In this document: positions 25,712-34,519 of the stretch, piece by piece
How the letters are laid out: each line of letters starts with the position of its first letter
How positions within the stretch are numbered: the stretch's first letter is position 1
Assembly (NCBI GenBank): GCA_029267445.1
Contig: JAJUIU010000003.1
Span: 62,001-126,000, forward strand
DNA length: 64,000 bases
Origin: Rhodospirillaceae bacterium
GTDB lineage: Bacteria; Pseudomonadota; Alphaproteobacteria; Azospirillales; Azospirillaceae
Direction of reading: 5' to 3'
The notes under the pieces: generated by a model
Databases searched by the model: none
Seen by the model: the letters and a program-made list of their open reading frames with translations, nothing else
What the model was told of the DNA's origin: nothing
Position numbers and translations under genes: made by a program

Positions 25712-27325
25712 TCAGAAGGTGAAGTAAAGGAATTCGGTCGGGGCCGCCGAGAAGGCCTGCAGCAGCGTCAGGCACAGCAGCACGCCCATGGCGACGCCCT
25801 GCGTCATGGTCGGCCGCCAGGCGAGCTTCGGGACCAGCCCGGCCGGACGGTCGGGGCGGCTGGCGAACTCGGCGCAGCCGGCCAGCCACTGCTGCGTGTT
25901 CGGCAGCAGCCAGACGATGGCGAGGCCGGCCGCCACCCGCCAGACATCCTCGGTCATCAGCCGGTTCATCGCCTTGCGCAGGATGACGTCCCAGAAGTTC
26001 GGCGGCGGTCCGGCGGCGGCGACCGTCGGCGGTGGCGGCATGGCGGCCAGCGCTTCGGCCCCGCCCTGTCCGATAAGGCCCTGAAGGACCAGGATCGCCT
26101 GGGTCAGGCTGGTCGATTTGAAGAAGATGAAGCTCAAGGTCACCAGCCCGAAGGTCAGCAGCACGCCCGCCGGGTGCGCGGTCCAGGCGATCCAGGCGGG
26201 CAGCGCCCGTCGCGGCGCGAGATGCCGCCAGGCATGGTTCACCACCAGCATGATCCCGTGGAAGGCGCCGAAGATCAGGAACTGCCAGCCCGCCCCGTGC
26301 CAGACGCCGGCCAGCACCATGGTGATCATGGTGGGCGTGGCTAGCAGCATGATGAAGGGCACGAAGGCCGGCGCGCTCTTCTTCAGCAGCGGCTTTCCGG
26401 CGGCCATACGCCGCTTGGTCAGCGCCATCAGCACGGGGTTGTAGAGGTACGCCGTCAGGAACCGGGTCAGGGTGATGTGCCAGCGGCTCCAGAATTCGAT
26501 GATGCTGGCGGCCTTGTAGGGTGAGGCGAAGTTGATCGGCAGGCGGATGCCGAACATGAGCGCCAGCCCGATCGCCATGTCCGAATATCCTGAGAAGTCG
26601 AAATAGAGCTGGAGGGAGAAGGCCGTCACGCCGACCCAGCTGTCGACGAAGGCGGGCGCCACGCCCTGTGCCGCCGGCGCGTACGCCAGGGCCGCCGTCT
26701 CCGACAGCGGGTCGGCGAGATAGACCTTCTTGAACAGCCCGATGGCGAACACCGTCAGCCCGACCGCCAGCGTCCCCAGCCTCGGCCGGTAGATCTCCGG
26801 CTTGTCGAACTGCGACAGCACCTCCTTGTGGTGCACGATGGGGCCGGCGATCAGCTGCGGGAAGAACAGGATGAAGACGCAGTAGCGGCCGAAATCCGTC
26901 TCCTCCACCATCCCGTCATGGGCGTCCACCAGGAACGCGATCTGCTGGAACGTGTAGAAGGAGATGGCGAGCGGCAGGATGATCTGCGGCACCGGCAGTC
27001 CCAAGCCCGCCAGCAGGTTCGCCGTCTCCGCCAGGAAGCCCGCGTACTTGAACCAGCCGAGCGCCAGCAGGTTGGCCGCCACACCCAGGGCGAGCAGCCA
27101 GCGGCTGGGCTTGCGGATCAGCGCCGTGCCGACGGCGAAATTGAACAGGACCGAGCCGATGATCAGCGGCAGGAAGCTGATCTTCCACCAGCCGTAGAAG
27201 AAGAGCGACGCGCCGACCAACCACCAGACCGCCATCCGCCGCCGGCCGAGCGAGCCCAGCAGGAAGAAGCCCGCCAGGGTCACCGGCAGGAACGCCAGGA
27301 TGAATTCCGGCGCGTTGAACAGCAT
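25712..27325 (-). CDS. MBOAT-family membrane O-acyltransferase (AlgI-like)
   Basis: 537 residues, ATG at 27325, with about ten or more membrane helices. MBOAT signatures: LPLAISFYTFQQIAFLVDAH, FFPQLIAGPIVHH, FDFSGYSDMAIGLALMFG, FWSRWHITLTRFL and the catalytic-channel histidines in GVWHGAGW (about His343) and GAFHGIMLVVNH (about His356). AlgI-type proteins move an acyl group across the inner membrane for O-acylation of exopolysaccharides. Directly upstream is an acyl carrier protein and downstream an SGNH protein, so the acyl donor may be acyl-ACP rather than acetyl-CoA. Confidence 0.92.
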   Translation of the reverse strand: MLFNAPEFILAFLPVTLAGFFLLGSLGRRRMAVWWLVGASLFFYGWWKISFLPLIIGSVLFNFAVGTALIRKPSRWLLALGVAANLLALGWFKYAGFLAETANLLAGLGLPVPQIILPLAISFYTFQQIAFLVDAHDGMVEETDFGRYCVFILFFPQLIAGPIVHHKEVLSQFDKPEIYRPRLGTLAVGLTVFAIGLFKKVYLADPLSETAALAYAPAAQGVAPAFVDSWVGVTAFSLQLYFDFSGYSDMAIGLALMFGIRLPINFASPYKAASIIEFWSRWHITLTRFLTAYLYNPVLMALTKRRMAAGKPLLKKSAPAFVPFIMLLATPTMITMVLAGVWHGAGWQFLIFGAFHGIMLVVNHAWRHLAPRRALPAWIAWTAHPAGVLLTFGLVTLSFIFFKSTSLTQAILVLQGLIGQGGAEALAAMPPPPTVAAAGPPPNFWDVILRKAMNRLMTEDVWRVAAGLAIVWLLPNTQQWLAGCAEFASRPDRPAGLVPKLAWRPTMTQGVAMGVLLCLTLLQAFSAAPTEFLYFTF

Positions 27326-27357
27326 CGCGTCTTCCCCGCTCCACCCTCAGGTGCCGC

Positions 27358-27606
27358 TCAGGCCGCTTCCTTGCGGTCCTGGATCAGCCTCGCGAAATCG
27401 CCGACGTTGCGCAGCCCTTCGATCTCCGAGGCGCGGAACTTCACGCCGAAGCGCATCTCGGCCGCGACGATGATGTTGATGTGGTTGAAGCTGTCCCATT
27501 CGGGCACGTCGGCGGCCGACATCTCCGGCTTGGCCTCGATGTCGGGGTCGTCGAACACGTCCCGGAAGATGTCCGTCAGCGCTGCGTAGATTTCGCGTTC
27601 CTGCAT
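27358..27606 (-). CDS. Acyl carrier protein
   Basis: 82 residues, ATG at 27606, five bases after the FkbH-like stop. It shows the four-helix ACP pattern with the phosphopantetheine site at Ser39 in EWDSFNHINII (DSF instead of the usual DSL), and acidic helix 2. It is not the housekeeping AcpP: the sequence departs from the canonical DSLD region and it lies in a specialised operon between a HAD-IIIC enzyme and an MBOAT. Likely carries the acyl group passed to the membrane acyltransferase. Confidence 0.9.
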   Translation of the reverse strand: MQEREIYAALTDIFRDVFDDPDIEAKPEMSAADVPEWDSFNHINIIVAAEMRFGVKFRASEIEGLRNVGDFARLIQDRKEAA

Positions 27607-27611
27607 GTCCC

Positions 27612-29513
27612 TCAATCCTCGATGCGGATGGTGACGTGGTCGGCGGCGGGCAGGGGCCCCGGCAGGGCCAGTTCCCACACCTGCTCTTCCGGCGTCTCCG
27701 GCGGTGCGTCGGCGGCGGCGAAGCCGAGACGCGGGTACATGTCGCGGACGAGGCCGTTCTTTGCCGTCGGCCGATAGCGGCCGATCAGGCGGTGTGCCCC
27801 GGCGGCAAGCGCCTTCTCCGCCACGGCGTGCAGCACCGCGTCCTCGACCTTGCGGCCCAGCACGCGGCAACTCATCAGCCAGGTGTCCAGTTCCACGGCG
27901 TCGCCGTCCCGCCGCCCGATCACCACGCTGACCAGCCCGTTGTCGCCGAACCGGTCGGTGACCCGCACGGCGAAGGTCAGCCTGTCCGGATCGGCCATCA
28001 TGGCCTTCACCTCGGCTTCCGTGTGGCGGCGGGTCGTCAGGTTGAACTGGTTCGTCTTGTTGATGAGCTGAGTGACGCGGGCGAGGTCCACGGGCCGGAA
28101 CGGCGCGATCGACACGGTCATGTCCAGGTCGCGCAGGAACCCTTCGAGGTCGGTGGCTCCCGCCTGCAGGCGCCGGCGCTCCGCGTTCGCGGCATACTGG
28201 CCCGCCCGCTTTGCATCGTCGGCGGTGAAGGACACGGCCTCGAACCAACCGCTGTCGGCGAGACAACGCACGTACAGCTCCGGTGCCGTCGGCACCTCCG
28301 GCACGGCCACCATGGGAAGCGTACGGCGGACCAGCTCGCGTTCCGCCGGGTTGTCGTCGAAGAAAACCAGGCTGTCGATTCCCAGGTCCAGGTCGGCCGC
28401 GATGCGTCGCAGGGCGGACGGTTTGTCGTGCCAGCCGGCCTCGAAGGCGGCGATATCCTCGCGCCTCAGCACCATCTCGGGGTGCTCGCGGAACGGGGCT
28501 TCCGCCGTGGCGGGCTCGTTCTTGCTGCTGACCGCCAGCACGATTCCACGCCCTGCAAGCTGCTTGGCGTAACGCTGGAACGCGGCGTAGGCCTCGCCGG
28601 TGCCGCTTCCCTGGCCCAGGACCAGCCCGTCCACACCGTCGTCGCCGACCACACCGCCCCACAGGGTGTTGTCCAGGTCCAGGACCAGCACCTTCTTCGA
28701 CAGGCCGCGCAGGGCGGCCAGGATGCGGGCCACCTGATCGCCGGCCCAGGGCACCGCGGCGGGGCCGATCGCCTGCTTGGCGTGGAACCACAGGGTCGGG
28801 TCCACCAGGCCGCGGGCCCCAAGCTCTCCGGCCGCGGCCCGCAGGTCGAGCGGCAGCACGCCGTCGCGCGCGGCGGCTTCCAGCATCCGCGCGTCAAGCC
28901 GTGCCGCCAGCGCCGCCGGGGACGAAGGCACCAGCCGGTCGAGATGGCCGAACAGGGCCGGCTGGTCCGGCAGGATCGTCTGCTGGATCACGGTGGCGCG
29001 CAGCCTGTCCTGGATCGCCCGCCAGACGGCGGTCAACTCGTCGATCCGGCCCTCGATCGCCAGCTCCGCCTCGCGGGCGGGGGTGTCGGAGGGCAGTTCG
29101 GGGACGATGGCGCCCCCCTCCAGCGACAGCAGCACCACGTCAGGCGCGTAGCCCGCCAGTTCGGAGGACGGGTCCAGCGCCTGCTGCCGCCATTGTCCGT
29201 AGGGCGCCACCCAGACATCGGCCAGCAGGCCGCGCCGCAGCGCGCCCACGCGGATGCCGGGGACGAGCTGGTCCAGCGTGCCGCTGCCCAGCAGGGCGAG
29301 GCGGATGCGCGGCAGGCCGGACGCCTCCATCGCCGTTGCGTGCGTCGCCATGGCGCGGTCGAGCTTGCGTGTCTGCAGGAAGTCCAGCCTCAGCCCCGCC
29401 GCCGCCCGCAGGCTGGCCACGATCTCCGTAGCCGTGGCGTCGGGCGGGGGCCGCACGAGGTCCGCGAACCGGTCCGCCGGGGGAAGCCAATGAAGGGACA
29501 GGTCGATCGTCAT
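27612..29513 (-). CDS. FkbH-like HAD-IIIC family protein (acyl-ACP loading enzyme type)
   Basis: 633 residues from the ATG at 29513, one base after the SDR stop. The N-terminal ~270 residues resemble the SGNH-like domain found in FkbH relatives. The HAD-IIIC core begins at KVLVLDLDNTLWGGVVGDD (Asp279/Asp281), followed by VSSKNEPATA and FFDDNPAEREL. After it comes the family hallmark LINKTNQFNLTTRR and a GNAT-like C-terminal part (WLMSCRVLGRKVEDAVL). FkbH-type enzymes load a glyceryl group from 1,3-bisphosphoglycerate onto an ACP. The adjacent ACP makes that reaction plausible here, though some relatives act on other substrates. Confidence 0.9.
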   Translation of the reverse strand: MTIDLSLHWLPPADRFADLVRPPPDATATEIVASLRAAAGLRLDFLQTRKLDRAMATHATAMEASGLPRIRLALLGSGTLDQLVPGIRVGALRRGLLADVWVAPYGQWRQQALDPSSELAGYAPDVVLLSLEGGAIVPELPSDTPAREAELAIEGRIDELTAVWRAIQDRLRATVIQQTILPDQPALFGHLDRLVPSSPAALAARLDARMLEAAARDGVLPLDLRAAAGELGARGLVDPTLWFHAKQAIGPAAVPWAGDQVARILAALRGLSKKVLVLDLDNTLWGGVVGDDGVDGLVLGQGSGTGEAYAAFQRYAKQLAGRGIVLAVSSKNEPATAEAPFREHPEMVLRREDIAAFEAGWHDKPSALRRIAADLDLGIDSLVFFDDNPAERELVRRTLPMVAVPEVPTAPELYVRCLADSGWFEAVSFTADDAKRAGQYAANAERRRLQAGATDLEGFLRDLDMTVSIAPFRPVDLARVTQLINKTNQFNLTTRRHTEAEVKAMMADPDRLTFAVRVTDRFGDNGLVSVVIGRRDGDAVELDTWLMSCRVLGRKVEDAVLHAVAEKALAAGAHRLIGRYRPTAKNGLVRDMYPRLGFAAADAPPETPEEQVWELALPGPLPAADHVTIRIED

Positions 29514-29514
29514 G

Positions 29515-30285
29515 TCAGGCCGTCTTCCTGCTGTGGTCGTCGCGCCGGTCATCTGGCACCGGGAGGGGCAACTCAACGAGCATCTGCGGTTCGGGCGGGT
29601 CCTCCAGCGCCGCGGCGAGCGGGGCCGCCACCTCCTCCGGTGTCAGGAACCGCCCGGCGGGGCTGGCCGCCCGCGCCTGCTCAAGCGCCAGGGCTGGAAA
29701 GGCGGACAGCATCGGCGTCTCCACATGGCCGGGGCGGATCACGGCCACGCGCAGGCCGGCGCGGCCCAGCTCCGCCACCGCCGCGCGCAGCAGCCCTTCG
29801 AACCCGGCCTTGGCCGCGACATACCCCGCCATGTGGCTGGCGGTCCGCGTCCCGGCGGCGGCGCTGAGGACGGCGACCACGGTTCCGCCGCCCCGCCCCC
29901 GGAAGCAGCGGCGCCAGATTTCGGCCAGCAGGACGTGGTTTCCCACCACCTGCGCCTCGAACTGCGCGCGGAGCTGGTCCGGCGACTGCTTGCCGAAGGC
30001 CAGCACGTCGGGTGCCGGGGCGGCGCAGAGGGCCAGCGCCGTCGGCGGGTGCTCGCCATCGGCAAGCCGCGCCACCGCGTCCCGCAGCCTGTCGGGATCG
30101 CCGAGCGGCAGGTGGATGGGCGAGGCACCGCCGCCCGCCGCCGCGATCGCCGCCGCCACCTCCCGCGCGCGGTCCGCACCGGTGTTGTAGCCGAGATGCG
30201 CGTGCCAGCCGGCCGCCGCCGCCCGCATGGCGAGCGCCCGGCCGATCCCGCTGCCCCCGCCGGTGACGATCAGGGCCTTCGCCAT
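29515..30285 (-). CDS. Short-chain dehydrogenase/reductase
   Basis: 256 residues from the ATG at 30285, sharing one base with the MaoC stop (TGATG). Classical SDR: TGGGSGIGRAL nucleotide motif, and YVAAKAGFEGLL with the Tyr/Lys pair, preceded by a Ser-containing strand (VAVLSAAAGTR), then VIRPGHVETPM. The NNAG motif is replaced by LCAAPAPD, which is unusual. Probably a ketoacyl or hydroxyacyl thioester oxidoreductase working with the preceding MaoC and the downstream ACP; substrate inferred only. Confidence 0.88.
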   Translation of the reverse strand: MAKALIVTGGGSGIGRALAMRAAAAGWHAHLGYNTGADRAREVAAAIAAAGGGASPIHLPLGDPDRLRDAVARLADGEHPPTALALCAAPAPDVLAFGKQSPDQLRAQFEAQVVGNHVLLAEIWRRCFRGRGGGTVVAVLSAAAGTRTASHMAGYVAAKAGFEGLLRAAVAELGRAGLRVAVIRPGHVETPMLSAFPALALEQARAASPAGRFLTPEEVAAPLAAALEDPPEPQMLVELPLPVPDDRRDDHSRKTA

Positions 30286-30707
30286 CACGCCACCCCCCGG
30301 ATGGACATCAGGCTCGCCTGCGCCTCGCCGTTGGCGACCGTGCGGCCTTCGGACTCGATCCGCAGATCGATCAGGTAGAGCCCCGCCTCCTCGTTGGCGT
30401 GGCTGACCCGGCCGGTCAGCACCGCCTCCTGACCGACATGCAACGGGCTTCTGAACTTGAGCGTCAGCGACCGCCAGACGCAGCCATGGCCCGGCAGGCG
30501 CGTCCCCAGCAGCCGCGACACCTGCGCGACCAGCAGGCCGCCATAGACGACCGGCCCCTGGAAACCGCCATCGGCGGCCAGTGCGGCGTCATGGTGAAGG
30601 GGGTTGTCGTCGCCGCTGAGACGGGCGAAGTCCGCCATGTCGCGGTCCGTGACGATGAAGCGGACAACCTCCGTCCGCGTCTCTGCGGATACAGGATTGG
30701 ACTGCAT
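30285..30707 (-). CDS. MaoC-like (R)-hydratase
   Basis: 140 residues, ATG at 30707, without a convincing Shine-Dalgarno site. Hydratase-2 motif FARLSGDDNPLHHDAALA (catalytic Asp and His) followed by VVYGGLLVAQVSRLLG and LTLKFRSPLHVGQEAVL, the hotdog helix and strands of PhaJ/MaoC proteins. First gene of the operon MaoC-SDR-FkbH-ACP-MBOAT-SGNH. With the SDR it could make or interconvert a 3-hydroxyacyl thioester for the acylation pathway. Distinct from the MaoC at 18173. Confidence 0.87.
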   Translation of the reverse strand: MQSNPVSAETRTEVVRFIVTDRDMADFARLSGDDNPLHHDAALAADGGFQGPVVYGGLLVAQVSRLLGTRLPGHGCVWRSLTLKFRSPLHVGQEAVLTGRVSHANEEAGLYLIDLRIESEGRTVANGEAQASLMSIRGVA

Positions 30708-30837
30708 GGGACGAAACTCGATGCAACGGACTCGTCACCGCGTCCCCACTGCCGAGGGGGCGGTTTCGGACGCCGCGTTCCCTTCGTCGTGGCAGGGGAA
30801 GGCGGCATCCCGCGTACCGGCCGTCAGCCGGCTCTGA

Positions 30838-30929
30838 TATTGGATCAGGGCGGTGTCACACGCATCGTTTGGCCGAATTCCAGGTTGGTGCCACCGTTGA
30901 AACGGCAACCGCCCTGTTTCGATCCAATA
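30838..30929. repeat. 92-bp element bounded by 17-bp imperfect inverted repeats
   Basis: The left arm 30838-30854 (TATTGGATC AGGGCGGT) is the reverse complement of the right arm 30908-30929 (ACCGCCCT, five extra bases GTTTC, GATCCAATA). The 53 bases between hold a smaller CCGTT/AACGG hairpin. It lies in non-coding DNA between two genes and could be a miniature mobile element, a repetitive extragenic palindrome or an RNA structure. Confidence 0.5.
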
Positions 30930-30967
30930 CCGGCCTGCCGCTTGGGCGACCTATGCGGGGTACCGAT

Positions 30968-30994
30968 GGAGGGGTGGCGCGGTGGCACCCCTCC
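30968..30994 (-). terminator. Hairpin after the second chemoreceptor gene
   Basis: GGAGGGGTG / CACCCCTCC, a 9-bp perfect stem with a nine-base loop, starts 13 bases beyond the receptor stop at 31007. No T run follows on the minus strand. Confidence 0.45.
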
Positions 30995-31006
30995 GGGGTC
31001 CGGGCG

Positions 31007-32986
31007 TCAAGCTGCCCGGACCTCCTTCAGGAAGCCCTCGATCGAGTTCCTGAGGTTGGCGATTTCCCCCTCCATGCTGGCGGTCGCCTGCGCCATGCTC
31101 TGCGCGTGCTGCATGGCGACACGCGCCTGACCGGCGACGCTTTCGACGGCGGCCTGCGCCTTGCGGGAGCCGTCGGCGGTCTGCTGGGTGCTGTTGGAGA
31201 TCTCCGCCGTCGTCGCCGACTGCTGCGTGACCGCGGCCGAGATCTGGCCCGAAATCCCGTTCAGCTGTTCGATCATGGCGACGATCTGGGTCACGGCCGC
31301 CGCGACGCTCTGCGTCACGTCCTGAACCTGGGAGATCTGGCCGCGGATTTCTTCCGTGGTCTGGCTCGTGCGGGTCGCCAGGCTCTTCACCTCGTTGGCG
31401 ACGACGGCGAAGCCTTTGCCGGCCTCACCGGCCCTGGCGGACTCGATCGTGGCGTTCAGCGCCAGCAGGTTGGTCTGGGACGCGATCTGGGAGATCAGGG
31501 CCGTTGCTTCGCCGATCTGGGCCGCGGCGGCCTGAAGCTGGGTCACGGTTCCGATCGTCTGGCTGGCTTCGCTGTTCGCGGTGTCCATGCGGCTGGCGCT
31601 GCCTTCGACCTGCTTCGCGATCTCCTGGATGGACGCCGACATCTCCTCCGCGGCCCCGGCGATCGTGTTGACGTTCTGGGCGGTCGCCTGCACGGCCTCC
31701 TGCGCCGCCCGGGCCTGCGCGCTGGTCAGTTCGCTGCTCTGGCGCACCGCGTGCCCGGCCGCCGAAAGCGATGCGACCGCCTGGCTGATGGTCCCGAGCA
31801 GGCGGTCGCAGTCGGCGCCGAACCCTGCCAGCAGCTGCTCCATCCGGCGCATCCGTTCCTCCCGCGCGCCCGCGTCGCGTCGCGCTTCCTCCTCGAGCGT
31901 CTGCTGCCGGACTGCGTTCTGGCGGAAGGTTTCGACCCTGACGGCCATCAGGCCGACCTCGTCGCGCCGTCCGGCATGGGGGACCGTGATGTCGGTCCGG
32001 CCGGCGGCAAGCTCGTCCATGGTGACCATCAGTTCCCGGACCGGCCGGGAGATGGACCGGGCGATGAGGAATCCGCTGGCGAAGCCGAAGGCGATCGTGA
32101 GGGCCGCCCCGGCGATGTTCTTGAATGTGCCGGAATCCACGCTGGCGACGACGCGGTCCGCCGCGCCCCGCAGCGCGTCGCCCGCACTTGCCTTGATGGA
32201 GACGATGCCGGCTTCGATCACCCCGGTGCGGTCGCCCAGCAGGTCCTGGAGCAGTCTCGCCGTCTCCGCGATGATGGCGTCCAGCATCTCGATATCCGCG
32301 CCGACAGCGGCGACGGCGCCGTTCAGGCTTTTCGCTCCGCTGCCGCCCACGGGCTGCGCCGTCGCCGTCAGCGCGTCCAGCGCGGCGGACAGCGTCCTGC
32401 GGTCCTTCGTCTGCTCGGTCTCCAGATAGGCGACCAGGGCCATCACCAGCGCGTCCATCTGCTTAAGCAGCGTCTGGCGGGTCTCCGGCGGCATCGCGGC
32501 ATCCTGGATCGCGCCGTGCAGCCGCGCGAAGGTCGCCGGCATGGAGCGGCGGACGAAATCCTCCCGGGCGAAACGCACCGAGGCAAGCTCGCCCAGGGGC
32601 TCCTGGAGCTTGGCCAAATTCTCGCTCAGAGCGTCGATGGCGGCCACGTTGGCCCCGCCTTCGGCCGCGTCGGACTCCTTCAGCGTCGCCAGCGTCTTCT
32701 GGAGTTCGCCCTGCAGGCGTTCGATCTCCGTGAAGGCCTTGGCCTCGCCCGTCAGCGCGAACTGGGTCAGCGCCACGTCCAGCCCCTTCATGCCGATCAG
32801 GGCGTCCTGCGCATGCAGCGTCTTGGTCTCTGCCGCCTTCTGGACCGCGATCTGGCTTTCGACCTGCTTGAACGCCAGCACAGAGAAACCGGCGATCATC
32901 GCGGTCAGGGCGAAGATGATCGCATAGCCCACGAGCATTTTGTGCTCCAGCCGCGCATTCTGAAAGACCACACGGACCATGTGCAT
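31007..32986 (-). CDS. Methyl-accepting chemotaxis protein
   Basis: 659 residues from the ATG at 32986; the second Met codon (32980) is better spaced from the G-rich stretch GGGGGG and may be the real start. Membrane helix 1 at about 17-40, an unusually long helical periplasmic sensor (about 41-280) without a known domain, helix 2 at about 285-308, HAMP, then the signalling coiled coil with [20 protein letters not shown] and [20 protein letters not shown]. Unlike the 8791 receptor it has no PAS domain and its tip shows ESARA rather than EAARA. Ligand unknown. It is divergent from the pseudoazurin gene. Confidence 0.92.
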   Translation of the reverse strand: MHMVRVVFQNARLEHKMLVGYAIIFALTAMIAGFSVLAFKQVESQIAVQKAAETKTLHAQDALIGMKGLDVALTQFALTGEAKAFTEIERLQGELQKTLATLKESDAAEGGANVAAIDALSENLAKLQEPLGELASVRFAREDFVRRSMPATFARLHGAIQDAAMPPETRQTLLKQMDALVMALVAYLETEQTKDRRTLSAALDALTATAQPVGGSGAKSLNGAVAAVGADIEMLDAIIAETARLLQDLLGDRTGVIEAGIVSIKASAGDALRGAADRVVASVDSGTFKNIAGAALTIAFGFASGFLIARSISRPVRELMVTMDELAAGRTDITVPHAGRRDEVGLMAVRVETFRQNAVRQQTLEEEARRDAGAREERMRRMEQLLAGFGADCDRLLGTISQAVASLSAAGHAVRQSSELTSAQARAAQEAVQATAQNVNTIAGAAEEMSASIQEIAKQVEGSASRMDTANSEASQTIGTVTQLQAAAAQIGEATALISQIASQTNLLALNATIESARAGEAGKGFAVVANEVKSLATRTSQTTEEIRGQISQVQDVTQSVAAAVTQIVAMIEQLNGISGQISAAVTQQSATTAEISNSTQQTADGSRKAQAAVESVAGQARVAMQHAQSMAQATASMEGEIANLRNSIEGFLKEVRAA

Positions 32987-33132
32987 TTACCCCCCGACAG
33001 TACGCACCGCGTCAAGTCATGGGGCGAATTCCATAAATAATTAATTAATGAACAAGGCCCCATTGTTGCCCTCACGGATATTTGGGGCCACGCCGTTCAA
33101 GGGGGGCTCCGCAACGGACACAGGGGAGCTTC

Positions 33133-33576
33133 ATGAGAACCATCATCGCCGCCGCGCTCGCCGCCGGCCTTCTGTTCACGGGCGGTGCTGCCACGGCCGC
33201 CACTGTCGAGGTGAAGATGCTGAACAAGGGCCATGACGGGCATTCGATGTCCTTCGAGCCCGGCATCATCACGGCCAATGTCGGCGATACGATCAAGTTC
33301 GTCGCCGTCGACAAGTTCCACAGCATTGAGAGCATCGACGAGATGCTTCCCGCCGGGGTGGCGCCGTTCGCCGGCCAGCTGAACAAGGACTTCGAACTGA
33401 AGCTCGACAAGCCGGGCGTCTACGGCATCAAGTGCACGCCCCACATGACCATGGGCATGATCGGGCTGATCGTGGTCGGTGGCGACAAGAGCAATCTGGA
33501 CGCGGTCAAGAAGGGCAGCGCCGTCCTCGAAGGCAAGGCCAAGGAGCGGATGGACGCCCTCCTGGCCAAGCTCTGA
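33133..33576 (+). CDS. Pseudoazurin, blue copper electron carrier
   Basis: 147 residues from the ATG at 33133 (AGGGGAG upstream). A 23-residue signal peptide ending ATAA sends it to the periplasm. The type 1 copper ligands are all present with the spacing of pseudoazurins: His63 (DKFHSIES), Cys101, His104 and Met109 (KCTPHMTMGM). Pseudoazurins donate electrons to copper nitrite reductase or other periplasmic oxidases. No denitrification genes are nearby, so the partner is not known from this window. A strong hairpin follows the gene. Confidence 0.95.
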   Translation: MRTIIAAALAAGLLFTGGAATAATVEVKMLNKGHDGHSMSFEPGIITANVGDTIKFVAVDKFHSIESIDEMLPAGVAPFAGQLNKDFELKLDKPGVYGIKCTPHMTMGMIGLIVVGGDKSNLDAVKKGSAVLEGKAKERMDALLAKL

Positions 33577-33603
33577 CGGATCGCGCCCGGTCTGCGGAAC
33601 GGA

Positions 33604-33630
33604 ATCCCGGCGGCGCCATGCCGCCGGGAT
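33604..33630. terminator. Bidirectional terminator-like hairpin
   Basis: A perfect 11-bp stem ATCCCGGCGGC / GCCGCCGGGAT with a five-base loop stands between the convergent pseudoazurin and cytidylyltransferase genes. On the minus strand it is followed by a short T-rich stretch (TTCCGTT); none on the plus strand. Confidence 0.6.
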
Positions 33631-33662
33631 CGGTTGTCGGGACCATGAACTGCCGTCGGGCC

Positions 33663-34481
33663 TCAGACCGCCCGCAGCAGGGCGCCCGCCTGCTGGAGTT
33701 TTGACTTCGGCGTGTCCCAGATGCGCCAGGGCGGCGAGCCGGACTGCCAGAGATTCTCCAGCACCATCTTGTCTCGCAGGGAATCCATCGGCTGCCAGAA
33801 TCCCCGGTGGAGGAAGGCCTGCAGCTGGCCCGCTTCGACCAGCCGGTCCATGGGCTCGCGCTCCAGCACCGTGTCGTCCCCGTCGATCTGGTCGATCACC
33901 GACGGCTCCATCACGAAGAACCCGCCGTTGATGAAGCCGCCATCCTCCGGTCCCTTCTCGCGGAAGCCGTTGACCCGGTGCTCCGGCGACAGGTGCAGGG
34001 CGCCGAAGCGGCCCGGCTGGAGGACGGCGGTCACCGTCGCCGCCAGCCCGCTCTTGCTGTGGAACTCCAGCAGGGCCGCGATGTCCACGTCGCTGACGCC
34101 GTCGCCGTATGTTAGGCAGAAGGTATCGTCCAGCAGGTGCCGCACCCGCTTCAGCCGGCCGCCGGTCATGGTGGCCTCGCCCGTGTCCACCAGGGTGACG
34201 CGCCAGGGCTCCCGCTGTTCGGGAATGGCGTGAACGGTGTTGCGGGCCAGATCGAAGGTCACCTGTCCGGACAGCGACATGAAATCCCGGAAGTACTTCT
34301 TCAGCATGTCGCCCTTGTAGCCGCAGCAGACCACGAAGTCCGTCAGGCCGTAGTGGGCGTAGATCTTCATGATGTGCCAGATGATCGGGCGCCCGCCGAT
34401 CTCCACCAGCGGCTTCGGCCGCACTTGGCTTTCCTCGCTGATCCGGGTGCCGTAACCGCCGGCGAGAATGACCACCTTCAT
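33663..34481 (-). CDS. rfbF: Glucose-1-phosphate cytidylyltransferase
   Basis: 272 residues from the ATG at 34481 (GGAGG eight bases upstream). The N-terminal nucleotidyltransferase motif [19 protein letters not shown] continues with [20 protein letters not shown], then [24 protein letters not shown] and [10 protein letters not shown], all typical of RfbF. It makes CDP-glucose from glucose-1-phosphate and CTP, the entry to 3,6-dideoxyhexoses and some branched sugars. The open frame extends far upstream through the flippase gene but that is antisense-frame noise. The usual next enzyme, CDP-glucose 4,6-dehydratase, is not adjacent; a different SDR-type enzyme is encoded at 36389. Confidence 0.95.
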   Translation of the reverse strand: MKVVILAGGYGTRISEESQVRPKPLVEIGGRPIIWHIMKIYAHYGLTDFVVCCGYKGDMLKKYFRDFMSLSGQVTFDLARNTVHAIPEQREPWRVTLVDTGEATMTGGRLKRVRHLLDDTFCLTYGDGVSDVDIAALLEFHSKSGLAATVTAVLQPGRFGALHLSPEHRVNGFREKGPEDGGFINGGFFVMEPSVIDQIDGDDTVLEREPMDRLVEAGQLQAFLHRGFWQPMDSLRDKMVLENLWQSGSPPWRIWDTPKSKLQQAGALLRAV

Positions 34482-34519
34482 GCGCTCCTCCGTCTTGGGC
34501 GAAGGCGTCCGCGTATCCC

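Larger units (their letters stand above)
30708..31006. other. Intergenic region before the acyl-modification operon
   Basis: About 300 bases with no supported gene. It contains the leader of the MaoC gene, a long imperfect inverted repeat (30838-30929) and the terminator-like hairpin of the second chemoreceptor (30968-30994). Confidence 0.5.

Noticed and set aside
33045-33100. FNR/NNR-type site before the pseudoazurin gene
   Set aside because: No TTGAT-N4-ATCAA-like sequence; only a 7-bp GGCCCCA/TGGGGCC repeat with a 20-base loop is present.
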